Positions 1 to 9,914 of a stretch of DNA of 60,000 bases are shown piece after piece. This DNA comes from Tubulanus polymorphus. Its lineage: Eukaryota > Nemertea > Palaeonemertea > Tubulaniformes > Tubulanidae. Under the pieces are notes generated by a model. It was not told where the DNA came from. It did no database searches and saw only the letters and a list, made by a program, of their open reading frames with translations. Position numbers and translations under genes: made by a program. The stretch covers positions 7,561,175 through 7,621,174 of the forward strand of contig NC_134032.1 of assembly GCF_964204645.1 (NCBI RefSeq), in the 5' to 3' direction. How positions within the stretch are numbered: position 1 is the first letter of the stretch; each line of letters opens with the position of its first letter.

Positions 1-72
1 GGGTTTCAGATCAGAGGTCGAGCGGTCGAGACACCACTCATCACCACAAGTAATTTTTTCCCCTAATAAATG
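1..72 (+). repeat. P1 left terminal inverted repeat (inner part)
   Basis: Perfect inverted match to 16931-17002. It starts GGGTTTCAGATCAGAGG and ends exactly at the ATG of the first gene, so it contains that gene's T-run and TAATAAATG start region. The core GTTTCAG...GGTCGA..GGTCGAG is shared with the outer terminus of P2 (25680-25710), which shows that the two elements are related. Confidence 0.93.
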
Positions 73-3000
73 TGGGAAAATGAACAACAGCCAGAAAACA
101 ATAATGTTAATAAAAATCAATATTATTGCCAATATTGTAAAAATTACATCGATAAATCCCAAAAATCACGACATGAAAAAACTGCAAATCATATAAAAAA
201 TGTAATAGATTTTGAAACTCCAGAAAATTCCAATGAAAGAAAGAAAGATTAGAAAATATGAATGTTGATGAAATAAAATGTGAAGTTTGTAATGAATTTA
301 TAGTAAAAAGGAATTATAAAAGACATCTCGAATCACAAAAACACCGCCAAAATTTGGTTAATAATGTTTTAGGAAAACATTATTTTGATGATAAACCTCA
401 AAAAGTAAAAAAAAAAACAACTTCAAAAACTAAATCCATTTCAAATAAACCTTACATGGAAAATGTTAGAAATTATATTGATTCACTAGAAATAAAAGAT
501 ACAATTGAAATTTTAGAAACATTACATAGTAAAATTGGTCCTGCAGCTATTATATTTAGATTTTTTAAAGGTACAACAATAGAAGATTATAGTACATTTA
601 ATGAAATAATAGAAAAAATACTAGATTTGATAACAGATGTTGAATATCCAAAAATTAGTATCTCTGGGAAAGTAAGTTTTATAAAGTCAGAAGAAAAAAT
701 GAATTATACTATTCAAACACACTCTGAAGAAATAATTTCAAAAACACAAATAAAAGAGCAGTTAGAAAAAATATTTAATGAATTTAAACGTCATATTGAA
801 GAAAGATATTTAAGGGTTCTGGCTTAACATTGAATGAAATTATATATTTAGATTTAAAGGGTTACAATACAAAAAGGAATAAAACATCAAAAAGTAATAA
901 AATGTTTAAAAATGATTCAAACTTTACAACAGAAAAGGATATTAAATTACCATTTACAACAAAAGTAGTAATAAATATTTAAAATGAAGATAATAAATGT
1001 TTTCTATGGTCAATTATTAGTTGCTTACATCCAACACAGGAAAATGTTTGTAGAATAACAGATTATCGGAAATATGAAACATTATATAAAATTGATCAAT
1101 ATCCAGTAACTATAAAAATGATTTCTGAAATAGAAAAAGTTAATAATTTAAAAATAAATGTATTCGAATTAATGCAATTACCAAAGACAAAAGGCGAAAA
1201 TATTAAAGATTATACATTGGAAGCTTTATATTTAACAGAATATTATGATGATGAAAATGCTATAGATTTGTTATATTACAAAAAAGATGAAAATGAACAT
1301 TATATGTGGTTAAAACAAATTGATTTATTCTTTAGAACAGAAAGTGATCATCATCGTAAAATTTATCTATGTAGAAAATGTTTATCTAAATTTATGACTG
1401 AGAATACATTATTAAAACATAAAGAATTATGTGATAATAAAGATTTTTGTAAATTAATAATGCCAACAGAAAAAGATTATAAATTGAAATTTACTAATCA
1501 CAAATTTAAGAATATTGTTCCATTTGTAATTTATGGGGATTTTGAATCGTTGAATAAAGAATTAACTGATCAAGATAGAAAAGAAATATATAATTAAAAG
1601 CAATTATTAAAATCAATGGATAAAGGAAATGAATCAAATGAAGACACAATACAAGACCCACCAATTATAAATACAATTTAAAAAGTTCATCAAAGAGCTG
1701 CTGCTTATGGAATTTATATAAAATCAAATTATCCTGAATTATATGAAAGTCAATATATTTCTTTTAGAGGTGAAAATGTAGTTAATGATTTTTGTGACAA
1801 AATGATTGAATTAGAAAGTGATTTTGCAAAATTATTAAACAAAAATAAAAGAATAGTTATGACAGAAGAAGATGAAATTGATTTTAATTATGCAACTCAT
1901 TGTTGTTATTGTGAAAAACGTTTTTATTCATTTGATAAAAAAGTTAGAGATCATGATCATTTAAATTCAAAATATCGTGGAGCTGCTCATGAAGATTGCA
2001 ATTTACAAGCTAAGAAAGTTAATTTCGTACCAATATTATTTCATAATTTATCCGGTTATGATACCCATCTATTTATAAAACAATTATCAAAGAAATTGGG
2101 TACAATTAATCAAGAGATAGAAGAATATAATGCTATGAATGGTGTAAATGTAAGAAAATATGATTTTAAACTATTAGCTAAAACATCTGAAAATTATATT
2201 TCATTTCAATTTGGTTGCATTAGATTTCTAGATTCTTATAGATTTCTAGCAAGTTCATTAGATAATTTATCAAAAAGTTTAGTTGATAACGATTTTGTTA
2301 TAACTCGATATTATTATCCAAATGAACAAGATTTTAAATTATTGAGATATAAAGGTGCAATTCCTTATTCATTTTATAAAACACAGAATGATTTTAATGT
2401 AACAGAATTATTAAAAGATCAATTTTATGATCAATTAAAAGAGGAGTATGTGAAAGACGAAGTGTTTAATAGAACATTAAATATTTGGAACCATTTTAAG
2501 ATGAAAAATCATGGCGAATTAGTTGATTTATATTTAAAATCAGATGTTATGATATTGGCTGACATATTTGAAAAATTTAGAGAAGTTAATTTGAATCATT
2601 TTAATGTTGATCCTTGTTATTGCTACTCTAGTCCTGGTTTAACCTGGCAATGTGGTTTAAAATATACAAATGTAGAATTAGATTTATTAAAAGAACCAGA
2701 TATGGTTTTATTATTTGAAAAATCAATTAGGGGTGGAATTAGTGGTGTTATGGGAGATAGGTATTTTAAAGCAAATGATGAATATAAATTATTATATATT
2801 GATGCCAATAATTTATATGGTTGGGCAATGATGCAACCTCAACCATATAAAAATTTTATATTAACAGAAGTTGAAAATGATGATAAAACTGATTAGGAAA
2901 GCGCAATTGTGAGTTTAAAAGATGAAGCACCAATTGGTTATTTCTTTGTAGTTGATTTAGAATATCCTGAAAATATTTAGTTTAAAACAAGAAACTTACC

Positions 3001-5060
3001 TTATTGCCCAGAACATTTAACTGTAGATGATAGTTATTTAAGTGAATACCAGAAGAAAATAAAACCGAAAGATCATGTTTTTACAGAAAAATTAATACTT
3101 ACTCAAAATAATAAATACAATTATATTGTTCATTAAAGAATGTTAAAATTTTATCTAAAACAAGGAATGAAATTAAAGAAAGTACATAGATATATTGAAT
3201 TTAATCAATCGAAGTGGTTAGAAAAATATATAGATTTCAATACTCAACAGAGAACAATATCAAAAACAGATTTTGAAAAAGATTTCTTCAAATTAATGAA
3301 CAATAGTTTTTATGGTAAAACATGTGAAAATATTAGAAATAGAAATGATATTGAATTAGTAAATAATTCTGAAAGATTAAGACATTTACAATCAAGTCCT
3401 AGACATTTAGGAAATAAAAGATTTGAAGATTATTTAACAGCAGTTAAATTAAAAAGAACGTCAATGAAATTTAATAAACCTATATTCATTGGTTCAACTG
3501 TTTTAGAAGTATCAAAATTATTAATGTATGATTTTTATTATAATGTTTTACAACCACTTTTTGGAGAAAAGCATATTGAAATATTATATTTTGATTCTGT
3601 TACAGCTGACACCCCAATATTATTAAAATGTAATAATAAAATATTGATAAGAAGAATTTCAGAAATAATTCCAAAACAAAATGAATGTTATATTTCATAT
3701 GGTGAAAAAGAATTAATACAAATAAATGGTTTAATGGATATTTGGACAAGAAATGGATGGAAAAAATTAAAGAATATTATTAGGCATAAAACAAATAAGA
3801 AAATCTATAGAGTTAGAACTAAATTAGGGTTCGTTGATGTTACAGAAGATCATAGTTTAATTAAACGAAATGGCGATGAAATAAAACCAACTGATATAAA
3901 AATTGGAGATGAATTATTACATAAAAGATTTTTCCAAAGAATGAATCATATGTCATTTGATGAAATAATTAATAATATTTATAACGTAGAACCCGAAACA
4001 TTAGAAGAAAAAGAAAATTTTATCAAAGGATTTTTCATGGGAGATGGTTCAGCAGGTGTGTATAATTATGTTTGGGGTAATAAATTTTGTTGGTATTTAT
4101 GCAATCAAGACTTGAAATTATTAGAAAGAATTAAGAAATTCTGTGAAGAAGTTTATTCACATAAAACATTTAGGATCGTGGATAATATGAAATCATCAGC
4201 AGGTTATAGAATACTTGTAAATAATCCTAAAGATTTTGCTATAAAATATAATGATGAATTCTATATTCATGCAATAGTGAAAAGTAATACTTCAACAAAA
4301 GAAAAGATAGTTCCAGATTATGTATTAAATGCAAAAAATAATTTAAGAAAATGGTTCTTCATTGGATTCTACGCAGCAGATGGTTCAAAAAGTTTCAAAA
4401 ACCGCAAAACGATATCTTTAGCTCAAAAAGGAAAAGTTGCTATATCAGGATTCAATATATTATGCAATTCATTGGGTTTTAATATGAATATTGGATTGAT
4501 TAAATCTAAACCAAATTGCTTTAATTTAAGCCATGTAGAAAATGAGTTAACAGAAGAAGTTAAGGATTTATTTGAAATATATAACCCATCAGATTATGTT
4601 TATGATTTATCAACTGAAGATGGTACATTTAACTGTGGATTTCCATAATAGCAGTCAATACTGACAGTTACATACTAAAAATCAAGACAAATGATATAAC
4701 AAAAGACTTAAAAACAATGATAATAAAAAGATTCCTGGTAAATTTAAAGATGAACTAGGGGGTGATGAAATGATTGAATTTGTTGGGATAAGAAGCAAAA
4801 TGTATAGTTATAGAACAAAAGATCATGAAGCTAAAAAGTTAAAAGGAATAACAAAACATGTGGTTGATAAACATATAGAATTTCAAGATTATATAAAGTG
4901 TTTATATAACTCAATTGTAATGAAACACAAAATGAATTGTTTAAGATCAGAAGATCACGAGATGTACATTAATGAAGTTGAAAAAACTAGTTTGAATCCA
5001 TTTGATGATAAAAGGCATATTTTAGACGATGGTATAAAAACATTACCTTATGGCCATTAA
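70..5060 (+). pseudogene. POLB: Polinton protein-primed DNA polymerase B (P1), intein-containing, disrupted
   Basis: This replicates the element's DNA from a protein primer. Visible parts in order are: two N-terminal C2H2-type fingers (YYCQYCKNYIDKSQKSRH near 130-180; CEVCNEF...H near 280-340); a conserved CFLW..I...HP block near 1000; a third finger (CRKCLSKF...HKELC, 1372-1432); exonuclease motif YGDFES (about 1533); polymerase motif A DANNLYGWAMM (about 2797); motif B NNSFYGKT (about 3299); and motif C, YFD (3587-3595) then TDS (4660-4668), split by an intein. The frame is broken by a frameshift near 250, another between 827 and 1118, nonsense codons near 980, 1595, 1679, 2894, 2978 and 3134, a frameshift at the intein end, and a deletion of about 20 codons near 4710 relative to P2. 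Where P2 is intact, the stops replace Q, K, W and Y codons. Start chosen at 70, on the TAATAAATG motif. Confidence 0.93.
3596..4659 (+). other. Intein with LAGLIDADG homing endonuclease in the polymerase active site
   Basis: A protein-splicing insert of about 354 codons interrupts polymerase motif C between YFD and TDS. The N-terminal splicing block is SVTADTPILL, with Ser as the first residue. A block-B-like VTEDHSLI lies at about 3838-3861. Two LAGLIDADG-type motifs follow, GFFMGDGSAG (about 4029) and GFYAADGSK (about 4368). The C-terminal block has VYDLSTEDGTFN, and the last residue before Thr is Asn (AAT 4657-4659). The P2 polymerase has an uninterrupted YFDTDS at the same point, which fixes both boundaries. 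The body is open for about 350 codons. A shift of one reading frame lies between about 4640 and 4650, just before the terminal Asn, so this copy could not splice as written. The penultimate residue appears to be Val rather than the usual His. Confidence 0.9.
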
Positions 5061-6373
5061 AACATAAAATCAATATCATCATAATCGAAATCACTATTGG
5101 TTTCTTCATTTTCATTTAATTGTTTAGGTTCTTCTTCCATTTCATTTTTCTCATTTAAATAAAGTTCTATCTTGTTCCACATTTCATCTCGCTCTCTTTG
5201 TTTCTTTTTGTTTGTTAATTCATCAAATGGAATTATAATATCTAGGTTTAAATAATTTACAATCTTATTTAAAAAGAATTCATAATTTATTGAATCTGTT
5301 ATTCTATTTTCCAAATGATACATTAATATTTGTTTGAATATTTTGTTTATATTTTTCATATCTTCTTTTGTTAATTTAGGTTTTTCATAATAATCGTTAA
5401 ATAATAAATATAAATACATTTTCTTTTGTTTTGTGTTAAATGTTGACGGAATAATTGTTTTTATAATATATTTTTTAGGTATTTCACCATTTTTAAATTC
5501 TATTATTTTCATTTTTTCAAGCCATTGCATATATTCTGGTGTATGATCTTCTATAGAAAATATTTTAAAAATTTCATCTAGATAATTTAATTTTGGATCT
5601 ATGAGAAAATTTCTAGTTTTTTCTTCACCCAATAAATTCTTTTGCCATCCACATTCATTACAAAATAACACAGTACCTTCTTGTCTTAAGGTCGCATTAC
5701 TACATTGTGGACATTTTCGTTTATAATTTATTGGTAATAGATCTTCATTAAGTTCCTGGTATTTTCTTACGTTTTCTTTATGTTTTATTGTTCTATTATG
5801 TAGATTTGAATTACTTGTTGTAATAATCAAGTTACAATATTTACAATAATATGTTTTTCTTGTTAATTCATTATATTGTTTTTCTAACTTTTCAACTGTT
5901 TCTTTATTATCTGGTAACGTTTTCTCATATTTTATTTTTTCTAATAAATTATCTTTTCTTTCATTGAATTCAGTTTCAAGTTTATTAGAAATTTTATCTA
6001 TATGTGCTTTACGAAATTGATGATTCTCCCAATCTTCTATATTTTCAGGGCTATATTTTACTTGACAAGGCTCACAGATATGATCTTTTATATTATCCTT
6101 GTCATAGAATAAGAAAGGTCTTTTCCAAATAACTTCAGGTTCAACTTCTGCAGAATTACTATTACTTTCGTTACTATCAACATTAGCCGTTGCGCCATTA
6201 ATTTTACACTTCTCTGAATGTTTTTTAACATAATTTCTTGAGAATAATTTATTACATTTTGGACAGTTTAGTTTAGGGGGTTTATAATTTTCTTCATGTT
6301 TTTTCATATGTCGAGCCATATTACTTTTTCTTAGAAGTTCACCACAAATTTCACATGCTATCTGCTCATCCAT
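5057..6373 (-). CDS. VLTF3-like late transcription factor candidate with zinc fingers (P1)
   Basis: Intact 438-residue gene, convergent with the polymerase and overlapping its last codon. The N-terminus has two C2H2-like fingers (CEICGELLRKSNMARHMKKH; CPKCNKLFSRNYVKKHSEKC). A CEPCQVKYS...H and a YCKYCN...H finger follow near residues 100 and 180. A four-cysteine zinc ribbon (CPQCSNATL...FCNECGWQ) lies near 230-255. The C-terminal region, with FFLNKIVNYLNLDIIIPF and ..DEMWNKIELYL, resembles the end of the poxvirus/NCLDV late transcription factor VLTF3 family, which also follows a zinc ribbon. This assignment rests on pattern memory, not a search. An acidic tail (DFDYDDIDFMF) closes the protein. 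It starts at a TAAATAAATG. No counterpart is visible in P2. It could instead be an unrelated Polinton zinc-ribbon protein. Confidence 0.5.
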   Translation of the reverse strand: MDEQIACEICGELLRKSNMARHMKKHEENYKPPKLNCPKCNKLFSRNYVKKHSEKCKINGATANVDSNESNSNSAEVEPEVIWKRPFLFYDKDNIKDHICEPCQVKYSPENIEDWENHQFRKAHIDKISNKLETEFNERKDNLLEKIKYEKTLPDNKETVEKLEKQYNELTRKTYYCKYCNLIITTSNSNLHNRTIKHKENVRKYQELNEDLLPINYKRKCPQCSNATLRQEGTVLFCNECGWQKNLLGEEKTRNFLIDPKLNYLDEIFKIFSIEDHTPEYMQWLEKMKIIEFKNGEIPKKYIIKTIIPSTFNTKQKKMYLYLLFNDYYEKPKLTKEDMKNINKIFKQILMYHLENRITDSINYEFFLNKIVNYLNLDIIIPFDELTNKKKQRERDEMWNKIELYLNEKNEMEEEPKQLNENEETNSDFDYDDIDFMF

Positions 6374-6441
6374 TTATTTAGGAAAAATTTTATTAAAATT
6401 AATTTTTAGTGATGAGCGGTAATTTTTTTATGTTATAAATA

Positions 6442-7006
6442 ATGGTAGAATTAAAAGAATACAGAATTTTTGTTGATTCTAGAAGGATTATATAATTTAG
6501 ATACATTAGAACAAGAAATTAATAGAAAAGCTCGAGCTAAATTAGGAAGTGATTCTAAATTTAATATTAAATTCATAAAAAGTGAGAGCTCTAATAAAAT
6601 TAAAATAAAGTTAGATGATGAAAGTAAATATGCAATTATGGTATGGAAACCTTTAGCTAAACTGTTAGGAATTGAACCACTATCTGTTACAGGAAACGTA
6701 GGCGGTAATTCAAATATAATACCTTTTACACATTTTTATATTTATTGCAATTTAATTGACACAACAAAAACATTTGAAGCAACTAAAGATACAATTTGTA
6801 ATTCTAGTATATTAAATATTTTACCATTAAAAAATGTCAAACAATTTGGAACGCAAATAAATTATAATTTAACTGAATGTGATTTTAAACCTTGTATTCC
6901 ACATTTCAATAATTTTAAATTAGAAATTAGAAATCATAATGGATATTTAATTGATTTGAAAAACTTTCCTGTGATATATGAATTAGTTATAAGATGTAGA
7001 GAGTAA
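6442..7006 (+). pseudogene. Putative penton (minor capsid) protein, P1, internally deleted
   Basis: Homologous to the longer P2 gene at 37880-38631. It shares HFYIYCNLID.TKTFEATKDT and the C-terminus NFPVIYELVIRC(R/K)E. The motif (P/E)GLYNL(D/E)TL.QEINR..R resembles the N-terminal region of penton-type single jelly-roll proteins of Polintons and adintoviruses, and the position upstream of the capsid block fits, but the family assignment is inference. The start ATG at 6442 (MVELKEYR) matches P2. After it, roughly 60 codons present in P2 are missing, and the frame changes between 6455 and 6470, so the N-terminus is lost. The 6470-7006 frame is open to its stop. Confidence 0.55.
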
Positions 7007-7022
7007 TTTTTTCACTATATAA

Positions 7023-7382
7023 ATGAATATAACTGTTGGACCGAGTATATGTTTTGGATTTGATTTTAAACGTGAGAAAGAAATGAAATTTAACGTTAAT
7101 GATGTAATTACACATATCAAAAATATTGCATATTCTAATGAAACAACATTTGAGTATGAAACAACAATAAATAAAGAAACTTTAAATGTAAAAAAGATTA
7201 CTAATTCAATTAGAGAATCTTTAAGATTTTATGGATTAGATGAAGATTTTATCATAGATGATATTAAAAAAATTATAATTGAAATATATGATAATCATAA
7301 AAGTAGTAATGAAATAAATGTTGAATTAATCATCACTAAGATAACTAAATATTTTGAAGATAGTAATTTTTTTGATAAATAA
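7023..7382 (+). CDS. Conserved Polinton protein of unknown function, 119 residues (P1)
   Basis: Intact frame, 16 bases after the penton candidate and ending at the base before the next ATG. The P2 ortholog at 37504-37863 has the same length and the N-terminus MNITVGPSICFGFDFKREKE. No known domain is recognised. It is hydrophilic and probably helical, with repeated I..I..I heptad-like spacing. The start is the TATATAAATG at 7017-7025, preceded by six T residues. Conservation and position in the structural block suggest a virion-associated role, which is inference only. Confidence 0.75.
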   Translation: MNITVGPSICFGFDFKREKEMKFNVNDVITHIKNIAYSNETTFEYETTINKETLNVKKITNSIRESLRFYGLDEDFIIDDIKKIIIEIYDNHKSSNEINVELIITKITKYFEDSNFFDK

Positions 7383-7604
7383 ATGAGTGATAATAAGTGG
7401 ATAATAACTGGATTATATAATGGCGCCTTACTATCAGTTGGAACTGTTGGTTATTCAATGGTATTTAAAAAAGTATTCAAAATGGGAAGTGTTAATGTTG
7501 ATAGATTTGATATAAATTATATTTTAAAATTAACATTAGCAGTTACTTTATCTAATTTAACTATTGATTATTTGGAAAAACAAAAATATATTCCTCCCAT
7601 ATAA
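7383..7604 (+). CDS. Small membrane protein, 73 residues (P1)
   Basis: Intact; the start codon follows the previous stop directly (TAAATGAG). It is nearly identical to the P2 gene at 37286-37507. It has two hydrophobic segments, GLYNGALLSVGTVGYSMVF near residues 9-27 and ILKLTLAVTLSNLTIDYL near 47-64, consistent with a small two-span membrane or capsid-associated protein. It lies between two other conserved genes in the same order in both copies. Function unknown. Confidence 0.75.
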   Translation: MSDNKWIITGLYNGALLSVGTVGYSMVFKKVFKMGSVNVDRFDINYILKLTLAVTLSNLTIDYLEKQKYIPPI

Positions 7605-7624
7605 TTTTTTTTGCTAAATAAATG
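7602..7624 (+). promoter_or_regulatory. T-run plus TAAATG start motif
   Basis: TAA stop, eight T residues, GC, then TAAATAAATG. It is an example of the motif found at almost every gene start in both elements. It resembles the poxvirus late promoter (T-rich core, about 6-base spacer, TAAAT at the initiation site). Confidence 0.5.
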
Positions 7625-8044
7625 GCTTCTGCAATTATAACTATTATAGGATCGGCAATTGTTAACGCTTTAGCATTTACTGGTGGTGGATATTTAGTTA
7701 AACATATTGATAAAAATAGTTCATTAGGAGAACAAAGAAGACATAACTTAGCATTAGAGAAATACAATAAAGCTGCAGAAGAATATAGAGAAAAAAGACA
7801 AAACTATATGGATTACATCAATAAAGAATTATATGACCAGAAGATTTCACATAGAGATTTTCAATCAGTTGATGATGCAATGAGTTTATATAACGCGGTA
7901 ACCAATAAAGAAAAATTACATCTATACAAACCTAAATTATCAGATTATTATACCCCGAGTAAAGAACAACAGAAATATGAAATAATTTGGATTTTAGGGG
8001 GAACAGTTATTGTTATATTTGTAGCATATAAATTTACTAATTAG
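7622..8044 (+). CDS. Two-span membrane protein, 140 residues (P1)
   Basis: Intact and nearly identical to the P2 gene at 36838-37260. A hydrophobic, glycine-rich N-terminus (MASAIITIIGSAIVNALAF, residues 1-19) is followed by a charged helical middle (YNKAAEEYREKRQNYMDYIN) and a C-terminal membrane span (IIWILGGTVIVIFVAYKF). Proteins of this build recur in Polintons and adintoviruses next to capsid genes, without an assigned role. The start is at TAAATAAATG after a run of eight T residues. Spacing to the previous gene is 17 bases. Confidence 0.75.
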   Translation: MASAIITIIGSAIVNALAFTGGGYLVKHIDKNSSLGEQRRHNLALEKYNKAAEEYREKRQNYMDYINKELYDQKISHRDFQSVDDAMSLYNAVTNKEKLHLYKPKLSDYYTPSKEQQKYEIIWILGGTVIVIFVAYKFTN

Positions 8045-8063
8045 TAATTTTTATTCTAAATAA

Positions 8064-8491
8064 ATGGAAGATAAAGTTGATAATATTGATATTATTCCTC
8101 ATGATATAAATAAAACTAAATTAAAAATATATTTAGAAAAACAAATATTAGAATTTGAAAGTAACTTAAAAGTTAAAAAGAAAAAATATTTAAAATCTAA
8201 AATTATATATTATTTGATTATAAGTGGTTCGGTTACAATTAGTTCTGTAATAACATTTCTAGCAATATTCAGTCCATTAACACATTTAGCTATATCAATT
8301 GGCGTATTAGGATTAAGTTCAAGTGTTTTAACTGGTATAAGTTCAAAATTGAATATAAAAAGTAATAAAGAAAAAATTAAAACTAATATAAAAGAAATTA
8401 AAGAACACACTAGATTATATAATAAGTTTAAATGGCCATATAACAGTTGAACAACAAGATAAATTATTAAAAGAATTAATAAATTATTAAT
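8064..8491 (+). pseudogene. Membrane protein with coiled-coil flanks (P1), frameshifted near its end
   Basis: Homologous to the P2 gene at 36379-36812. It has a charged N-terminal helix, a hydrophobic hairpin (YYLIISGSVTISSVITFLAI and LAISIGVLGLSSSVLTGI) and a basic helical tail. The frame from 8064 stops at 8450. The P2 ending (..EEQDKLLKELINY) is encoded in another frame between 8443 and 8491, so a short deletion or frameshift lies near 8405-8440. The start is at TAAATAAATG, 19 bases after the previous stop. Function unknown. Confidence 0.65.
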
Positions 8492-8509
8492 TTTTTAATT
8501 ATATAAATG
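8487..8509 (+). promoter_or_regulatory. T-run plus TAAATG start motif
   Basis: AATTTTTTAATTATATAAATG. It is identical in the P2 ortholog (36360-36382, minus strand), although the two copies have diverged elsewhere. Confidence 0.5.
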
Positions 8510-9895
8510 GTAGATAGTTTTCCAAAAGCTTTCCAATATAATAAATCAATTAAATATAATATTCCAGCAATAGATTTTAATAAAGATATTACATATAGAA
8601 ATGAAGTTTTAGATTCATTAACTAATTTAGAAATGTATGTTACTGAAACTAATAATTTTAATGCAAAGATGGAAAATATATTTCATGTATATTTAATTAA
8701 TTTTAAAAAATTGAAAGATGAAAAACAATGGTTATTAAAATCTAATATGAAGTATTGGCAGAATCAATTAAATTTTGCTGTTTATTGTGCAACAACAGGT
8801 TGTGGAATTATTTGGAATGATCATTTGAATAATTCTGAATATAAATTAATTCAAAGTTTATTTAGATTTCATACATACTTTCAAATAAGAATAATATTAA
8901 ATGAATTAGAGTGCGCTTTACCAGGATCTAGGTATTTTAAAGAATTAGATAATAATATTAATTTATCAAAGTTTTATAAAATTTGTAATGAATTTAATAT
9001 AGATATAAATAATTCTGATATTAGAACAAAAATTGGAACAATAAGATCACTTCCTTGCCCTAAAAAGATTGCAGAATATTGTGCACTTCCCATACCATCT
9101 AATAGTTTTTATAATATCTATAGTAATAAATTAGGTTATGGTAAAATAGAAACTAAGGATTTAGAAACATTAAATTTCAATAAATTACCGACATTTTATG
9201 ATAGTTTAAAACAAGAAAATAATAATGGTTGGGTTTATTTTATTTTAGAAAATAATGAAGGTTTTACGAAATCAGGTATACAAAGAATAAATCAATCTAT
9301 TAGAACTTATTTGATATGTATTCTAGGTGCACAAGTTGAAACAAGATCACCGATAATTGGAAATTTGAATACATCATTCGATACACAAAAACAATTTAAA
9401 GTTTTATTTGAAGATTCCATACATAATGATAAAAATAGATCGATTCCAGAAAACATTGTCAGATATCAAAATTATTTAGATAAATCACATATTAGATTAA
9501 ATTATTGTATAGGCCCTAATCTATTAATTATTTCTAATGATTTAGTATTAAAGGTGGGAAATATAATTGGTTATAATAATCTAATAAAAACTGCAACAAT
9601 AAATAATTCATTTGGATTGAATGATATAAATAAATAGATTATTACTGCTCCAAAATTAATGGAAGGTGTAAAAAATAAAAAACATATTCAATCAACAGAA
9701 ACTAAAACTAAGAATATTAAATTGGATAATGACTCCAAAATAAAAGATTACAATACATCAGAAAATATAAGAACTGATAATATTCAACATGATATAATTA
9801 AAACTGATAATGATAATAAATCCCATGAAAATACTAAATTAGCTTTAACTTGTATAGGAATTGTTATATGAGGAATATTATATTTTAAATTTTAA
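8507..9895 (+). pseudogene. Conserved Polinton protein, about 462 codons (P1), two nonsense codons
   Basis: A long conserved protein present in both elements (P2: 35012-36362). It includes WQNQLNFAVYCATTGCGI near residues 85-105, a motif I recall from unannotated Polinton proteins of cnidarians. The reading frame runs from ATG 8507 to the stop at 9893-9895 with two in-frame nonsense codons, TAG at 9635 and TGA at 9869. At these positions P2 has K and G codons. The C-terminal part is polar and lysine/aspartate-rich and ends in a membrane span (LALTCIGIVI). The start sits on TATATAAATG after a T6 run. No enzymatic motif is recognised. The location before the capsid gene suggests a structural role, as inference. 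Confidence 0.7.
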
Positions 9896-9914
9896 TTTTT
9901 TTATTATATAAATG
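9890..9914 (+). promoter_or_regulatory. T-run plus TAAATG start motif
   Basis: T7 followed by ATTATATAAATG, overlapping the end of the previous gene. The intergenic space is only 16 bases, so the motif fills all of it. Confidence 0.5.

Noticed and set aside
70-5060. Genetic-code reassignment (TAA/TAG read as an amino acid) to explain internal stops
   Set aside because: Comparison with the other copy shows that the stops replace different residues (Q, K, W, Y) and are accompanied by frameshifts and deletions. Decay explains them better.
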